NCBI RefSeq assembly: GCF_028200735.1
Contig: NZ_JAQKPV010000016.1
Coordinates: 1-64,000 of the forward strand
DNA: 64,000 nt
Direction of reading: 5' to 3'
Source: Streptomyces sp. ACA25
Lineage (GTDB): Bacteria; Actinomycetota; Actinomycetes; Streptomycetales; Streptomycetaceae
Shown: positions 53,650 to 61,416 of the stretch, piece by piece
Position numbering within the stretch: position 1 is the stretch's first letter
Layout of the letters: each line of letters opens with the position of its first letter
The notes under the pieces: model-generated
Told to the model about the DNA's origin: nothing
Database searches by the model: none
The model's input: the letters and a program-made list of their open reading frames with translations, nothing else
Program-made: the position numbers and the translations under genes

Positions 53650-53830
53650 ACGCCGGTCCTTGACCAGAAGCCGCCGAACCTGCCAACTGCCGCAGGTCTT
53701 AACGGGGTTGAGTCGGCAGTCCGGCCTGTCCCGACAGACGTGCCGGCCCCCCCGGCCGGCCGGGGGCGGTCTGCGGAACGCGCGGTCTGCCTGGCAAAAT
53801 CCGGGGGACACTACGGGGAGGAGTCCTTTC

Positions 53831-54583
53831 GTGACTCGGCAGCCACCGCACCCACCGCCACCGGACCGGCCGGGTCCTCGCCTCCTGCCCTCGCCGTACG
53901 CCGGGGGGTTCGGACCGCCCGGGCCACCGCCCGCGCCGGGCCGGTTCGGGCCGCCCGGCGAGTTCGGGCCACCACCGTCTCCGGCCGGACCGCCCCGGCG
54001 CACCGCTCGGCTGCGGCTGGGGCTCCTCGCCGGGCTGACGGCCGTCGCCGCGGTGCTGACCGGTGCGGGCGGCGTCTGGCTGTTCCTGGGCGGTGACCGC
54101 GAGGAGAGCGACCAGCCGGTGGCCGGCAGCCCCGAGCGAAGCGCCCAGGAGTCGCCCGGCGAGGAACCCTCACCCGCCGGCAGCGAGAACAGCACCGGCT
54201 CCCGGGCTCCCCACGTGGAGGAGATGGAGCCGCCCGGGGACGACCGGGCCGTACCGGTACCCGAAGCCACCGGAACAGGGATCACCGGGGGATGGCAGTC
54301 CCGGGACAACCCGCTGTGGGTCATGGTGCTGACGGACGAAGAGATCGAGGAAGCAGGGGCGAACCGCTACCGGGCCGGCATGCGGCGAGGGCTGGAGGAC
54401 TGCCACGGGATGTACCTGCGTCTGGACGGCAGTCACCGGCTGGCCTTCATCTGTGAGGAGGACGGCGCGGAGACCGGCAGCTTCGGCGGCGACGCGGTCG
54501 TGGACGGCAACACCTTGACCGTTGACTGGGACGACGGGGAGACCGAGGAGTTCGGCCGTCTCATGGACCTGCCGGACTCCTGA
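53831..54583 (+). CDS. Proline-rich membrane-anchored protein of unknown function
   Basis: 250 aa from GTG 53831 with GGGGAGGAG upstream. Residues 1-60 are Pro/Gly-rich (PPHPPPPDRPGPRLLP and GPPGPPPAPGRFGPPG), typical of actinobacterial membrane proteins with cytoplasmic disordered tails. One helix follows, LRLGLLAGLTAVAAVLTGAGGVWLFL. An acidic linker leads to an extracellular domain of about 110 residues with two Cys (EDCHGMY and FICEED). Function unknown. It is followed by the minus-strand CMD gene. Confidence 0.75.
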   Translation: MTRQPPHPPPPDRPGPRLLPSPYAGGFGPPGPPPAPGRFGPPGEFGPPPSPAGPPRRTARLRLGLLAGLTAVAAVLTGAGGVWLFLGGDREESDQPVAGSPERSAQESPGEEPSPAGSENSTGSRAPHVEEMEPPGDDRAVPVPEATGTGITGGWQSRDNPLWVMVLTDEEIEEAGANRYRAGMRRGLEDCHGMYLRLDGSHRLAFICEEDGAETGSFGGDAVVDGNTLTVDWDDGETEEFGRLMDLPDS

Positions 54584-54621
54584 CCCGGCCGGCCCCAGCG
54601 TCCCGGGGGCGGAGGCGTTCC

Positions 54622-54879
54622 TCAGCGCTTCCCTTCCCTCAGGACCGTGTCGGCGATGGCGAACGCGGAGTTCGCCGCGGGTACCCCGCAGTAGACGGCG
54701 CCGTGCAGCAGTACTTCCTGGATTTCCTGCGGGGCGAGGCCATTGCGGAGCGCCGCTCGTACATGCGTGGCCAGCTCTTCGTGATGCCCGCCGGCGGTCA
54801 GCGCGGTGAGGGTGACGCTGCGCATCCGGCGGCTGAGCCCTGGACGGGTCCACACCTCGCCCCAGGCAGGAGACACCAC
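54622..54879 (-). CDS. Truncated carboxymuconolactone decarboxylase-like protein
   Basis: 85 aa from a GTG at 54879. It is the C-terminal two thirds of a CMD domain: WGEVWTRPGLSRRMRS, ALTAGGHHEELATHVRAALRNG, EVLLHGAVYCGVPAANSAF. In full-length 4-carboxymuconolactone decarboxylases ~45 further residues precede WGEVWTRP; here the sequence upstream is Arg/Pro-rich and not homologous. It could be a degraded gene or a short CMD-like protein. No pathway partners for aromatic degradation are present. DoxX lies upstream on the same strand. Confidence 0.6.
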   Translation of the reverse strand: MVSPAWGEVWTRPGLSRRMRSVTLTALTAGGHHEELATHVRAALRNGLAPQEIQEVLLHGAVYCGVPAANSAFAIADTVLREGKR

Positions 54880-54958
54880 GCGGGAGGCGCTCCGGCCCGC
54901 TGCCGGCCCGCCGGGCGGGGCGGGGGGCGGGACCCGTCGGCCCTGCCCGGCGGGTCGG

Positions 54959-55498
54959 TCAGCCGGCGGTCTGCCGGATCCGGTGCTCCTCCCCCGCCCG
55001 GTCCCGGTCCCCGCGGTCCGGCGGAGCCGGCCGTGCCGCCAGTGCGTCGGCCGCGACCGTGAGAACCGCGACCACCAGGACGATGTTCTTGAGGATGTAC
55101 TGCCCTGCCAGGGTGGGGAAGGCGACGCCTCCGTTCCACATCTCACCGTGCAGGATCGCCAGGGTCAGGAACACCCCGGACATGTGCACGAAGAAGACGA
55201 GCAGCGTCAGGCGTAACAGCAGACCGGTGATCAGCCCGGCCCCGATGAGGATCTCCATGCCGGCCAGCAGCGGACGGGACACCTCCGGGGCCACCTGCCC
55301 GAACGTCATGGCACTCATGGCCCGGGTCGCGACATCTTCCGCCGGGCTGTTTCCGGGCAGCAGCTTCAGGATGCCGAACCACACGAAGAGCAGGCCGACG
55401 GAGACTCTCAGCGCGGTGACGCTGTACTTCTGGTAGCGACCCGCGAGCGAGCAGAGACTGTGGCGGTGGAGCCGCCCGCCGGCCCGGGAATCACTCAT
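54959..55498 (-). CDS. DoxX family membrane protein
   Basis: 179 aa with four membrane helices, including RVSVGLLFVWFGILKLLPG near residue 32 and AGMEILIGAGLITGLLLRLTLLVFFVH. The fold resembles DoxX/quinone-oxidoreductase subunits, associated with thiol redox stress. The N-terminal ~25 and C-terminal ~25 residues are charged and probably cytoplasmic. ATG 55498 was chosen at the start of a plausible N terminus; a GGGGGTGGCGG tract is upstream. It precedes the truncated CMD gene on the same strand. Confidence 0.85.
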   Translation of the reverse strand: MSDSRAGGRLHRHSLCSLAGRYQKYSVTALRVSVGLLFVWFGILKLLPGNSPAEDVATRAMSAMTFGQVAPEVSRPLLAGMEILIGAGLITGLLLRLTLLVFFVHMSGVFLTLAILHGEMWNGGVAFPTLAGQYILKNIVLVVAVLTVAADALAARPAPPDRGDRDRAGEEHRIRQTAG

Positions 55499-55701
55499 GA
55501 CCGCCACCCCCGACTTCCGGCCGGGTGAGCGGCCCGGGGCCGGACCGGGCGCCGTCGGCCGGCAAGGCCGGACCGGCGGGGCCCCATGGGCGGACCGCGA
55601 GGGCGGAGCCTCCGGGAGAGGGCCGCACCGCTGCCGCACGGAGATCTTCGCGAGGCGGGACCGGGCGGATTGCTGTCGCGACTGAGCGAGGAGGAGACGT
55701 C

Positions 55702-55923
55702 ATGATGTCCCTTCAGCAGAAGCAATGGGGGGTGTGGGAGCGCTCCCATTGCACTGCCGCTTCGGACTCTACGAGCAAGCCCGGGACCTGGCAAGATGTA
55801 CTGCGACAGCACTTTTCGCCCGCTGACCACCGCGGTCTCCTCCGGCGGCCCCTGGTGCTCCGTCCGCTGCTGCTGGAGACACCACGGGAGACGCCGGGGC
55901 AGGAGTGGCGCGAAGGCGCGTAG
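55702..55923 (+). pseudogene. Possible frameshifted AraC-type regulator remnant
   Basis: ATG 55702 has an ideal AGGAGGAGA site and opens MMSLQQKQWGVWERSH, then TWQDVLRQ. Near 55805-55815 a one-base shift lets another frame read STFRPLTTAV and PWCSVRCCWRHH, so the join would be WQDVLR(Q)STFRPLTTAV, a pattern of AraC-like sensor domains. The annotated frame ends after 73 codons and no helix-turn-helix half is found, so the gene is broken or only a fragment. A perfect CebR-like palindrome at 55735-55748 falls on the W-E-R-S-H codons and may be accidental. The rest of 55499-56193 holds nothing I recognise. Confidence 0.4.
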
Positions 55924-56193
55924 TTCGTCGAAGTCTCCAGGACCGTGCGGGCCGAAGGCGTGCAGCCAATCGTGTCGGCTGTTCCTCCCGCCCTCGCGCC
56001 TGCCGAACCAAGCTGCCCGCACCCTGGATTACGAGGGCCGGGAATACGCCGCCGGGCCGGGGATCGGCGTAGCGTGCTGACGCGGCCCGCGGTCTTCAGG
56101 ACACTGGCGGGACGAACGGCGGAGCCGCGACCGGTGGCCGTCCGGCGCCCCCGCGCGCCGGGCCCGGAGGCCGGCGCAACGAGAGGAAACCTG

Positions 56194-57282
56194 ATGACGC
56201 AGGAAGTCCGAGCGGTGGTGACCCGGGCAAAAGGGGAGCCCGTGTCGCTGGAGACAGTGCTGGTCCCCGACCCGGGGCCCGGAGAGGCCGTGGTGAAGGT
56301 GCAGGCCTGCGGGGTGTGCCACACCGACCTGCACTACCGGGAGGGCGGGATCGGTGACGACTTCCCCTTTCTCCTGGGCCACGAGGCGGCCGGCCTGGTC
56401 GAGTCGGTGGGTGCGGGCGTCGAGGAGGTCGAGCCCGGTGACTTCGTGATCCTCAACTGGCGTGCGGTGTGCGGCCGGTGCCGGGCCTGTCGGCGCGGCC
56501 GCCCCTGGTACTGCTTCGACACGCACAACGCCGAGCGGAAGATGACGCTCGCCGATGGCACCGCACTGTCGCCCGCCCTGGGCATCGGTGCCTTCGCGGA
56601 GAAGACACTGGTCGCCGCCGGGCAGTGCACCAAGGTGGATCCAGCGGCCGCTCCCGCCGTGGCGGGGCTGCTCGGCTGCGGTGTGACTGCCGGTCTGGGC
56701 GCCGCTCTCCACACCGGCGGCGTCACGCGTGGTGACAGCGTCGCCGTGATCGGCTGCGGCGGGGTCGGGAGTGCGGCCGTCGCCGGCGCGCGGGTCGGCG
56801 GAGCCACCCGGATCATCGCCGTCGACCTCGACGACCGCAAGCTGGAGCGGGCCGCCGGCCTGGGCGCCACCCATACCGTGAACGCCGGCTCCACCGACCC
56901 GGTGGAGGCGATCCGCGAACTGACAGGAGGGCACGGTGCGGACGTGGTGATCGACGCGGTCGGCCGGCCGGAGACCTTCACCCAGGCCTTCTACGCACGC
57001 GACCTCGCCGGCACGGCGGTCCTGGTCGGAGTGCCCACACCGGAGATGCGGCTGGAACTGCCGCTGCTCGACGTCTTCGGCCGGGGCGGGGCGCTGAAGT
57101 CCTCCTGGTACGGGGACTGCCTGCCCTCGCGTGACTTCCCCGTGTACATCGACCTCCATCTGCAGGGCCGGCTGGATCTGGACGCCTTCGTCTCCGAGAC
57201 CATCGCCCTGGACGACATCGAGGCGGCTTTCACCCGGATGAGCGGCGGCGACGTGCTGCGGTCGGTGGTGGTCCTCCCGTGA
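56194..57282 (+). CDS. mscR: S-(hydroxymethyl)mycothiol dehydrogenase
   Basis: 362 aa, the standard size. A zinc-dependent medium-chain alcohol dehydrogenase: catalytic zinc ligands are in ACGVCHTDLH near residue 38 and LLGHEAAGL near 64; the structural zinc site is CGRCRACRRGRPWYC near 93. The NAD fold is IGCGGVGSAAVAGA near 190, with Asp in VDLDDRK. Strong sequence similarity, including GDFVILNWRAVCG, points to MscR, which removes formaldehyde bound to mycothiol and reduces S-nitrosomycothiol. ATG 56194 follows GAGAGGAAA. The metallo-hydrolase gene overlaps its stop. Confidence 0.93.
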   Translation: MTQEVRAVVTRAKGEPVSLETVLVPDPGPGEAVVKVQACGVCHTDLHYREGGIGDDFPFLLGHEAAGLVESVGAGVEEVEPGDFVILNWRAVCGRCRACRRGRPWYCFDTHNAERKMTLADGTALSPALGIGAFAEKTLVAAGQCTKVDPAAAPAVAGLLGCGVTAGLGAALHTGGVTRGDSVAVIGCGGVGSAAVAGARVGGATRIIAVDLDDRKLERAAGLGATHTVNAGSTDPVEAIRELTGGHGADVVIDAVGRPETFTQAFYARDLAGTAVLVGVPTPEMRLELPLLDVFGRGGALKSSWYGDCLPSRDFPVYIDLHLQGRLDLDAFVSETIALDDIEAAFTRMSGGDVLRSVVVLP

Positions 57283-57887
57283 GCGCGCGCATCGACCACA
57301 CCACCACCTCCGGAACCTTCAGCCTCGACGGCGAGACCTTCCAGGTGGACAACAACGTCTGGGTGATCGGGGACGACCACGAGTGCGTGGTCATCGACGC
57401 CCCGCACAATGCCTCGACGATCATCGATACCGTCGCCGGCAGACGGGTCGTCGCCGTCCTGGCCACCCACGCCCACGACGATCACGTCAGGGTCGCGCCG
57501 CAGCTCGCCGTGGCCACCGGCGCGCCCGTTCTGCTGCACCCCGCCGACCTGCCGGTCTGGCAGCTCACCCACCCGGACCGCCCGCCGGAGGGGGAACTCG
57601 CCGACGGGCAGGTCATCGAGGTCGGCGGCACCCGGCTGACGGTCCTGCACACGCCCGGACACAGTCCGGGTTCCTGCTGCTTCCACGCGGACGGGCTCGG
57701 CGTCGTCTTCACCGGGGACACCCTGTTCCAGGGCGGACCGGGAGCCACCGGTCGGTCGTTCTCCGATTCCGGGCTCATCCTCCGGTCCATCCGGGAACGG
57801 CTGTTCGTACTCCCGGCGGAGACCGTGGTGCACACCGGACACGGCGACAGCACGACGATCGCCGCGGAGCGTGCCGCACTCGACTGA
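57279..57887 (+). CDS. Metallo-beta-lactamase fold hydrolase paired with MscR
   Basis: 202 aa. The zinc motif is THAHDDH near residue 66, followed by the His in GHSPGSCC, Asp in TGDTLFQGG and His in HTGHGDST, all in the glyoxalase II-like order. The start GTG overlaps the mscR stop by 4 nt (GTGA), so the two are coupled. A role in hydrolysing the S-formylmycothiol product of MscR is plausible from context. No signal peptide. Confidence 0.93.
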   Translation: MSARIDHTTTSGTFSLDGETFQVDNNVWVIGDDHECVVIDAPHNASTIIDTVAGRRVVAVLATHAHDDHVRVAPQLAVATGAPVLLHPADLPVWQLTHPDRPPEGELADGQVIEVGGTRLTVLHTPGHSPGSCCFHADGLGVVFTGDTLFQGGPGATGRSFSDSGLILRSIRERLFVLPAETVVHTGHGDSTTIAAERAALD

Positions 57888-58108
57888 CGCCGCGTCCGCT
57901 CGGCGGTCACCCGCCCACCCCACGTCCCCTCCGCGCGCCCGCGGCTGCGCTGGCCCGGCCCACCGGACGCCCCGGGCCACGAGGGCGGCGGGGGCCGGGC
58001 AGGCGGGCCGCGGAGTACCGCCCCGGGCCGGGCCGCCCGGGGCCGCGTCGCCGTTCCGGTGCGCGACGCGTTTACAGGGGCGACTCCCGGCGGTAGCCTG
58101 CCAGTTCT

Positions 58109-58122
58109 TGGGAGCGCTCCCA
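58109..58122. promoter_or_regulatory. CebR box, perfect TGGGAGCGCTCCCA
   Basis: A 14-bp palindrome identical to the published CebR consensus, 65 nt before the GTG start of the cellulase in the 300-nt gap 57888-58187. CebR is the cellobiose-responsive LacI-type repressor of cellulase genes in Streptomyces, so this site predicts induction of the gene by cellobiose. Confidence 0.85.
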
Positions 58123-58187
58123 TTCCCGCCGCCGTGCCCGCTCACGCGGACACACGGTGCCCCCACGGCATGATGCGGAGTAGCGAA

Positions 58188-59633
58188 GTGAGTGAAGAGA
58201 GCCGTAAGCACTACCGGTCACGTCGCAGACGACTGGGTGTCCTGGTCGGCGGTGTGGTCGCGGCACTGGCCGGCGGCCTGATGATGGCACTGCCCCAGCA
58301 GGCCGCGGCCGAACTGCCCTCCGGAACCCAGTTCTACAAGGACCCGGACTCCCAGGTCGCCCGCTGGACGGCCGCCCATCAGGGCGATCACCGGCAGCCG
58401 CTCATCAGTCAGGTGATCGGTGAGCGCCCGCAGGGCATATGGTTCGCCAACTACACCCCGTCAACCGTCACGCAGGACGTGCGGGCGGTGACCGGCCCGG
58501 CCGCGGCGGCCGGTCAGGTCCCGGTCCTGGTGGCCTACCAGATGCCCAACCGTGACTGCGGCGGCGCCTCCTCCGGCGGCGCTCCCAGCCACCAGGCCTA
58601 CGGCGAGTGGATCGACCGCTTCGCCGCCGGGCTCGGGAACGACCCGGTGGTGGTCATCCTGGAGCCGGACGCCCTGGCCCTGATCTCCTGCCTCGACAGC
58701 CAGGAACTGGCCAGCCGGTATGCCTCCATGTCCCGTGCCGGAGCGGCCATCCGAAGCGCGAACCCGTCCGCCAAGGTGTACTTCGACGCCGGGCACTCCT
58801 CCTGGAACAGCCCTGCGGTACAGGCCGACCGGCTGCGCTCGGCCGGGGTCACCCAGAACGGTGACGGCATCTACAGCAACGCCTCCAACTTCCGGGCCAC
58901 CCCCGACGAGGTCGCCTTCACCAAGGCGGTCCTCGCGGAGCTGGGGACTCCCGGCCTCGGAGCGGTGATCGACACCAGCCGCAACGGCCGCGGGCCGACC
59001 GCCGACAGCGAGTGGTGCGACCCGTCCGGCCGCGGTGTCGGCCTGCCCCCGACCGCCGACACCGGTGACCCGGACATTGACGCCTTCCTGTGGATCAAGC
59101 CTCCGGGTGAGGTCGACGGCTGTGCGGGCCCGGCCGGCCAGTTCAACGCCGACATCGCGTACGAGCTGGCGCAGAACGCCCAGGAGCCCGGCAGCGGGAC
59201 CACCGGCGGCGGCACCGCCGGAGGAAGCTCGGGCGGTACCACCGGCGGCTCCAGTGAGGGCACCACGGACGGTGGATCGACCGGGGGCACGACCGCCGGC
59301 GGGGCCACCACCGGCGGCACGACCGGCGGCAGCGGCGACGGCTGCTCGGCCACGTACGCGGTGGTCAACGAGTGGTCCAGCGGCTTCTCGGGTGAAGTCC
59401 GCATCGCCTGTGACGGCGCCTCGCTGAACGGCTGGAACGTGGACTGGGAGTTCACCGGCGGCCAGCAGCTCGACCAGGCGTGGAACGCCACCTGCACGCA
59501 GAGCGGCAGCCAGGTTTCCTGCCGCAGCGCGGACTGGAACGCGGTGGTGGCGGACGGCAGCTCCGTGACCATCGGTTTCAACGCCACCTCCACCGGCAGC
59601 AACCCGGCACCCGCCCGGGTCAACCTGAGCTGA
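58188..59633 (+). CDS. GH6 cellulase with C-terminal CBM2
   Basis: 481 aa from GTG 58188 (GGAG 7 nt upstream); ATG 58170 lacks a ribosome site. A Sec signal (RRRRLGVLVGGVVAALAGGLMMALPQQAAA) is followed by a GH6 domain: signature 1 VAYQMPNRDC (catalytic-site Asp), signature 2 VVILEPDAL (acid), and late DIDAFLWIKPPGEVDGC. A Gly/Thr/Ser linker near 335-385 joins a CBM2 closed by Cys. The enzyme should act on cellulose outside the cell; the closed-loop detail needed to tell endoglucanase from cellobiohydrolase was not resolved. The CebR box lies upstream. Confidence 0.96.
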   Translation: MSEESRKHYRSRRRRLGVLVGGVVAALAGGLMMALPQQAAAELPSGTQFYKDPDSQVARWTAAHQGDHRQPLISQVIGERPQGIWFANYTPSTVTQDVRAVTGPAAAAGQVPVLVAYQMPNRDCGGASSGGAPSHQAYGEWIDRFAAGLGNDPVVVILEPDALALISCLDSQELASRYASMSRAGAAIRSANPSAKVYFDAGHSSWNSPAVQADRLRSAGVTQNGDGIYSNASNFRATPDEVAFTKAVLAELGTPGLGAVIDTSRNGRGPTADSEWCDPSGRGVGLPPTADTGDPDIDAFLWIKPPGEVDGCAGPAGQFNADIAYELAQNAQEPGSGTTGGGTAGGSSGGTTGGSSEGTTDGGSTGGTTAGGATTGGTTGGSGDGCSATYAVVNEWSSGFSGEVRIACDGASLNGWNVDWEFTGGQQLDQAWNATCTQSGSQVSCRSADWNAVVADGSSVTIGFNATSTGSNPAPARVNLS

Positions 59634-59662
59634 CCGGGTCCGGCCGGTCCCGCACCGTGCCG

Positions 59663-59697
59663 GCGCCGGCCCGCGGAGTACTTCCGCGGGCCGGCGC
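59663..59697. terminator. Strong hairpin between convergent genes
   Basis: A perfect 15-bp stem (59663-59677 with 59683-59697) with a 5-nt loop, 29 nt after the cellulase stop and 75 nt before the convergent phosphoesterase stop. Confidence 0.75.
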
Positions 59698-59720
59698 TCT
59701 GGCTGTGCCGGTGCGGGCCG

Positions 59721-59763
59721 CGCGTCCCGCACCGGTAAGGCACGCGTCCCGCACCGGTAAGGC
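59721..59763. repeat. 22-bp tandem duplication
   Basis: CGCGTCCCGCACCGGTAAGG plus CA at 59721-59742 is repeated at 59743-59763, identical over 21 bases. Each copy holds CCCGCACCGG, which also pairs with CCGGTGCGGG at 59708-59717, so either copy can make a hairpin. Confidence 0.75.
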
Positions 59764-59771
59764 GGGTCCGT

Positions 59772-60302
59772 CTACCGGCGGGCCGGCAGCCGGTGCAGGG
59801 TGACGCCACTGAGCCGGCCTGCGGCCACCTCGGCCGTCAGGTACGTGCAGTGCGGCTGCCGGCGCCGGTCGGTCGGCGAGCCCGGATTGAGCAGCCGCAG
59901 CCGGTCGCCGGCCACGCTGTCCCAGGGAATGTGGCTGTGTCCGAAGACCAGCACGTCCAGGTCGGGAAAGCGCGCGGCGCACCGGCGTTCGCGGCCGGGT
60001 GCCGGTCCGGTCTCGTGCACGACGCCGAACCGCAGCCCGCCCAGCTCCGCCCGGGCCACTTCCGGCAGCCGGGCCCGCAGCCCGGGGCCGTCGTTGTTGC
60101 CGTACACCCCGATGAGCCGCCGGGAGCGGTCCTCCAGCAGGTCGAGGGTGGCGGTGTCCACCCAGTCCCCCGCATGGATCACCACGTCGGCGGCCGCGAC
60201 CTGCTCCAGCAGCTCCACCGGCAGCCGTGCGGCGCGCCGGGGCAGATGGGTGTCGGACATCAGAAGCAGTCGCACACCGCGACCCTGCTGCGCCGCCGGC
60301 AT
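59772..60302 (-). CDS. Metallophosphoesterase (YfcE/MJ0936 type)
   Basis: 176 aa. Metal motifs: MSDTHLP near residue 15, HAGDWVD near 43, YGNNDGP near 67 and FGHSHIPWD near 120, all in place for two metal ions. It is a small phosphodiesterase of the YfcE family. ATG 60302 overlaps the stop of the upstream PPOX gene by one base (TGATG), so translation is coupled. The physiological substrate is unknown. The nearest downstream feature is the tandem repeat. Confidence 0.9.
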   Translation of the reverse strand: MPAAQQGRGVRLLLMSDTHLPRRAARLPVELLEQVAAADVVIHAGDWVDTATLDLLEDRSRRLIGVYGNNDGPGLRARLPEVARAELGGLRFGVVHETGPAPGRERRCAARFPDLDVLVFGHSHIPWDSVAGDRLRLLNPGSPTDRRRQPHCTYLTAEVAAGRLSGVTLHRLPARR

Positions 60303-60682
60303 CAGGTGGGCGTGATCCTGATCCCCACCGTGCCGCCACTGCCCCGGCGGAGCCGGCTGCCCAGGAGGACCAGCCGGCCCGTCAGACCGTACTTGCGCGC
60401 GATCAGCTGCCGGTGGCGCCGGCTCCCCTCCGCGTCCAGGATCTCGGCCCGCCCGGACACCTCCCCGCCGGTGGGCCTCCCCCGGACATCGCAGGGGGCG
60501 AGCCGCACATCGGCACGATTGCGGAGGCGCTTGACCTTGCCCGAGTCGGCGGCCGTCCACACGGCCAGGGCATCCCCGTCCCGGGCCGCCCAGACCGGTG
60601 TGCCGACCGCGCGGCCGTCCTTCCGGAACGTCGTGACCAGCACATACTTTCCGGCGCTCAGTCGTTCCAGCGGTTCCGTCAT
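60302..60682 (-). CDS. PPOX-class F420- or FMN-dependent oxidoreductase
   Basis: 126 aa, one split-barrel domain of the pyridoxamine oxidase-like superfamily: YVLVTTFRKDGRAVGTPVWAAR, LAVWTAADSGKVKRLRN, DVRGRPTGGEV. This compact form with KVKRLRN is usual in the actinobacterial F420-dependent branch (TIGR family of PPOX-class enzymes), but the cofactor is not proved by sequence. The gene is the first of a two-gene unit with the metallophosphoesterase. Confidence 0.88.
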   Translation of the reverse strand: MTEPLERLSAGKYVLVTTFRKDGRAVGTPVWAARDGDALAVWTAADSGKVKRLRNRADVRLAPCDVRGRPTGGEVSGRAEILDAEGSRRHRQLIARKYGLTGRLVLLGSRLRRGSGGTVGIRITPT

Positions 60683-60712
60683 GCGCCCACTCTACGGGTG
60701 GAGCGCGTCCCG

Positions 60713-61279
60713 TCAGCCCGCGAGGGCCAGGGCCTGCTGGAGGGCGGCCGGGCGGGCGGCCAGGGAGCCGCCGAAGTACCGCTCGACCGCAGCCCTCTCA
60801 CGCGAGTCCGGGTAGGGGTTGGTGCAGGAGACGCCGGCGGAGGAGCCGGACATCAGGCTGGAGCACGGGCCGGGCTTCACGTCCGGCAGGCCGAGGATGT
60901 GACCGAACTCGTGGGAGGCGATCCGTACGCTGTTGTACCCCTCGGCGACGGCCTGACGGCCCATCCAGACGGTGCCGTTACCCAGGCTGGTCATCCGGGC
61001 GCGCGGCCAGCCGTTGTCCGCGACCACCCGGATGTTGGCCCGCTGGCCCGCGCGGACGGGCTCCAGACGGACGTTGGCGACGCTCTGGTTCCACGCTGCC
61101 GCTCCTCTGTCGACCGCCTGCCGGAACTCGGCGGCGCCACTCGCGTCATAGGTCACGACCCGGGCGGCGAAGGGCCGGTCGTCCTCGGCCGAGGTCGCGG
61201 CGAACGCCTGTCCGCCGGTCCAGGCCAGCGCGGTCACCATCAGCGTCACCAGCAGCCGTGCTGCTCTGCCGAACTTCAC
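60713..61279 (-). CDS. snpA: Snapalysin-type secreted zinc metalloprotease
   Basis: 188 aa from GTG 61279 with AGGAGGA upstream. A Sec signal (LLVTLMVTALAWTGGQAFA) is followed by the mature protease with HEFGHILGLPD near residue 123, the HExxHxxGxxD zinc motif of family M7, and CSSLMSG further on, the Met-turn. A disulfide is likely between the Cys of GPCSS and VSCTNP. The usual divergent LysR activator gene of snapalysin loci is not next to it. Confidence 0.93.
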   Translation of the reverse strand: MKFGRAARLLVTLMVTALAWTGGQAFAATSAEDDRPFAARVVTYDASGAAEFRQAVDRGAAAWNQSVANVRLEPVRAGQRANIRVVADNGWPRARMTSLGNGTVWMGRQAVAEGYNSVRIASHEFGHILGLPDVKPGPCSSLMSGSSAGVSCTNPYPDSRERAAVERYFGGSLAARPAALQQALALAG

Positions 61280-61416
61280 GATCGTCCTCCTGTGGGGGTA
61301 CGGCCTGTGGGGTACGGCGAGGACCATGCTCATGACAGGTCATCGTCCATTCCCCCTCTGCCCACAGCGACTCCTTTTCAACCCCGTAGGTTTCCAGGAC
61401 TGGCCGGCTGCCGGTC

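Noticed and set aside
55735..55748. A perfect CebR box TGGGAGCGCTCCCA upstream of mscR
   Set aside because: It falls on the codons for W-E-R-S-H in the possible AraC-type remnant and is 446 nt from mscR, so it is more likely due to the peptide than to regulation. Kept only as a possibility.
60813..60821. Another copy of TAGGGGTTG
   Set aside because: It lies inside the snapalysin coding sequence (codons for T-N-P-Y-P), far from any start.
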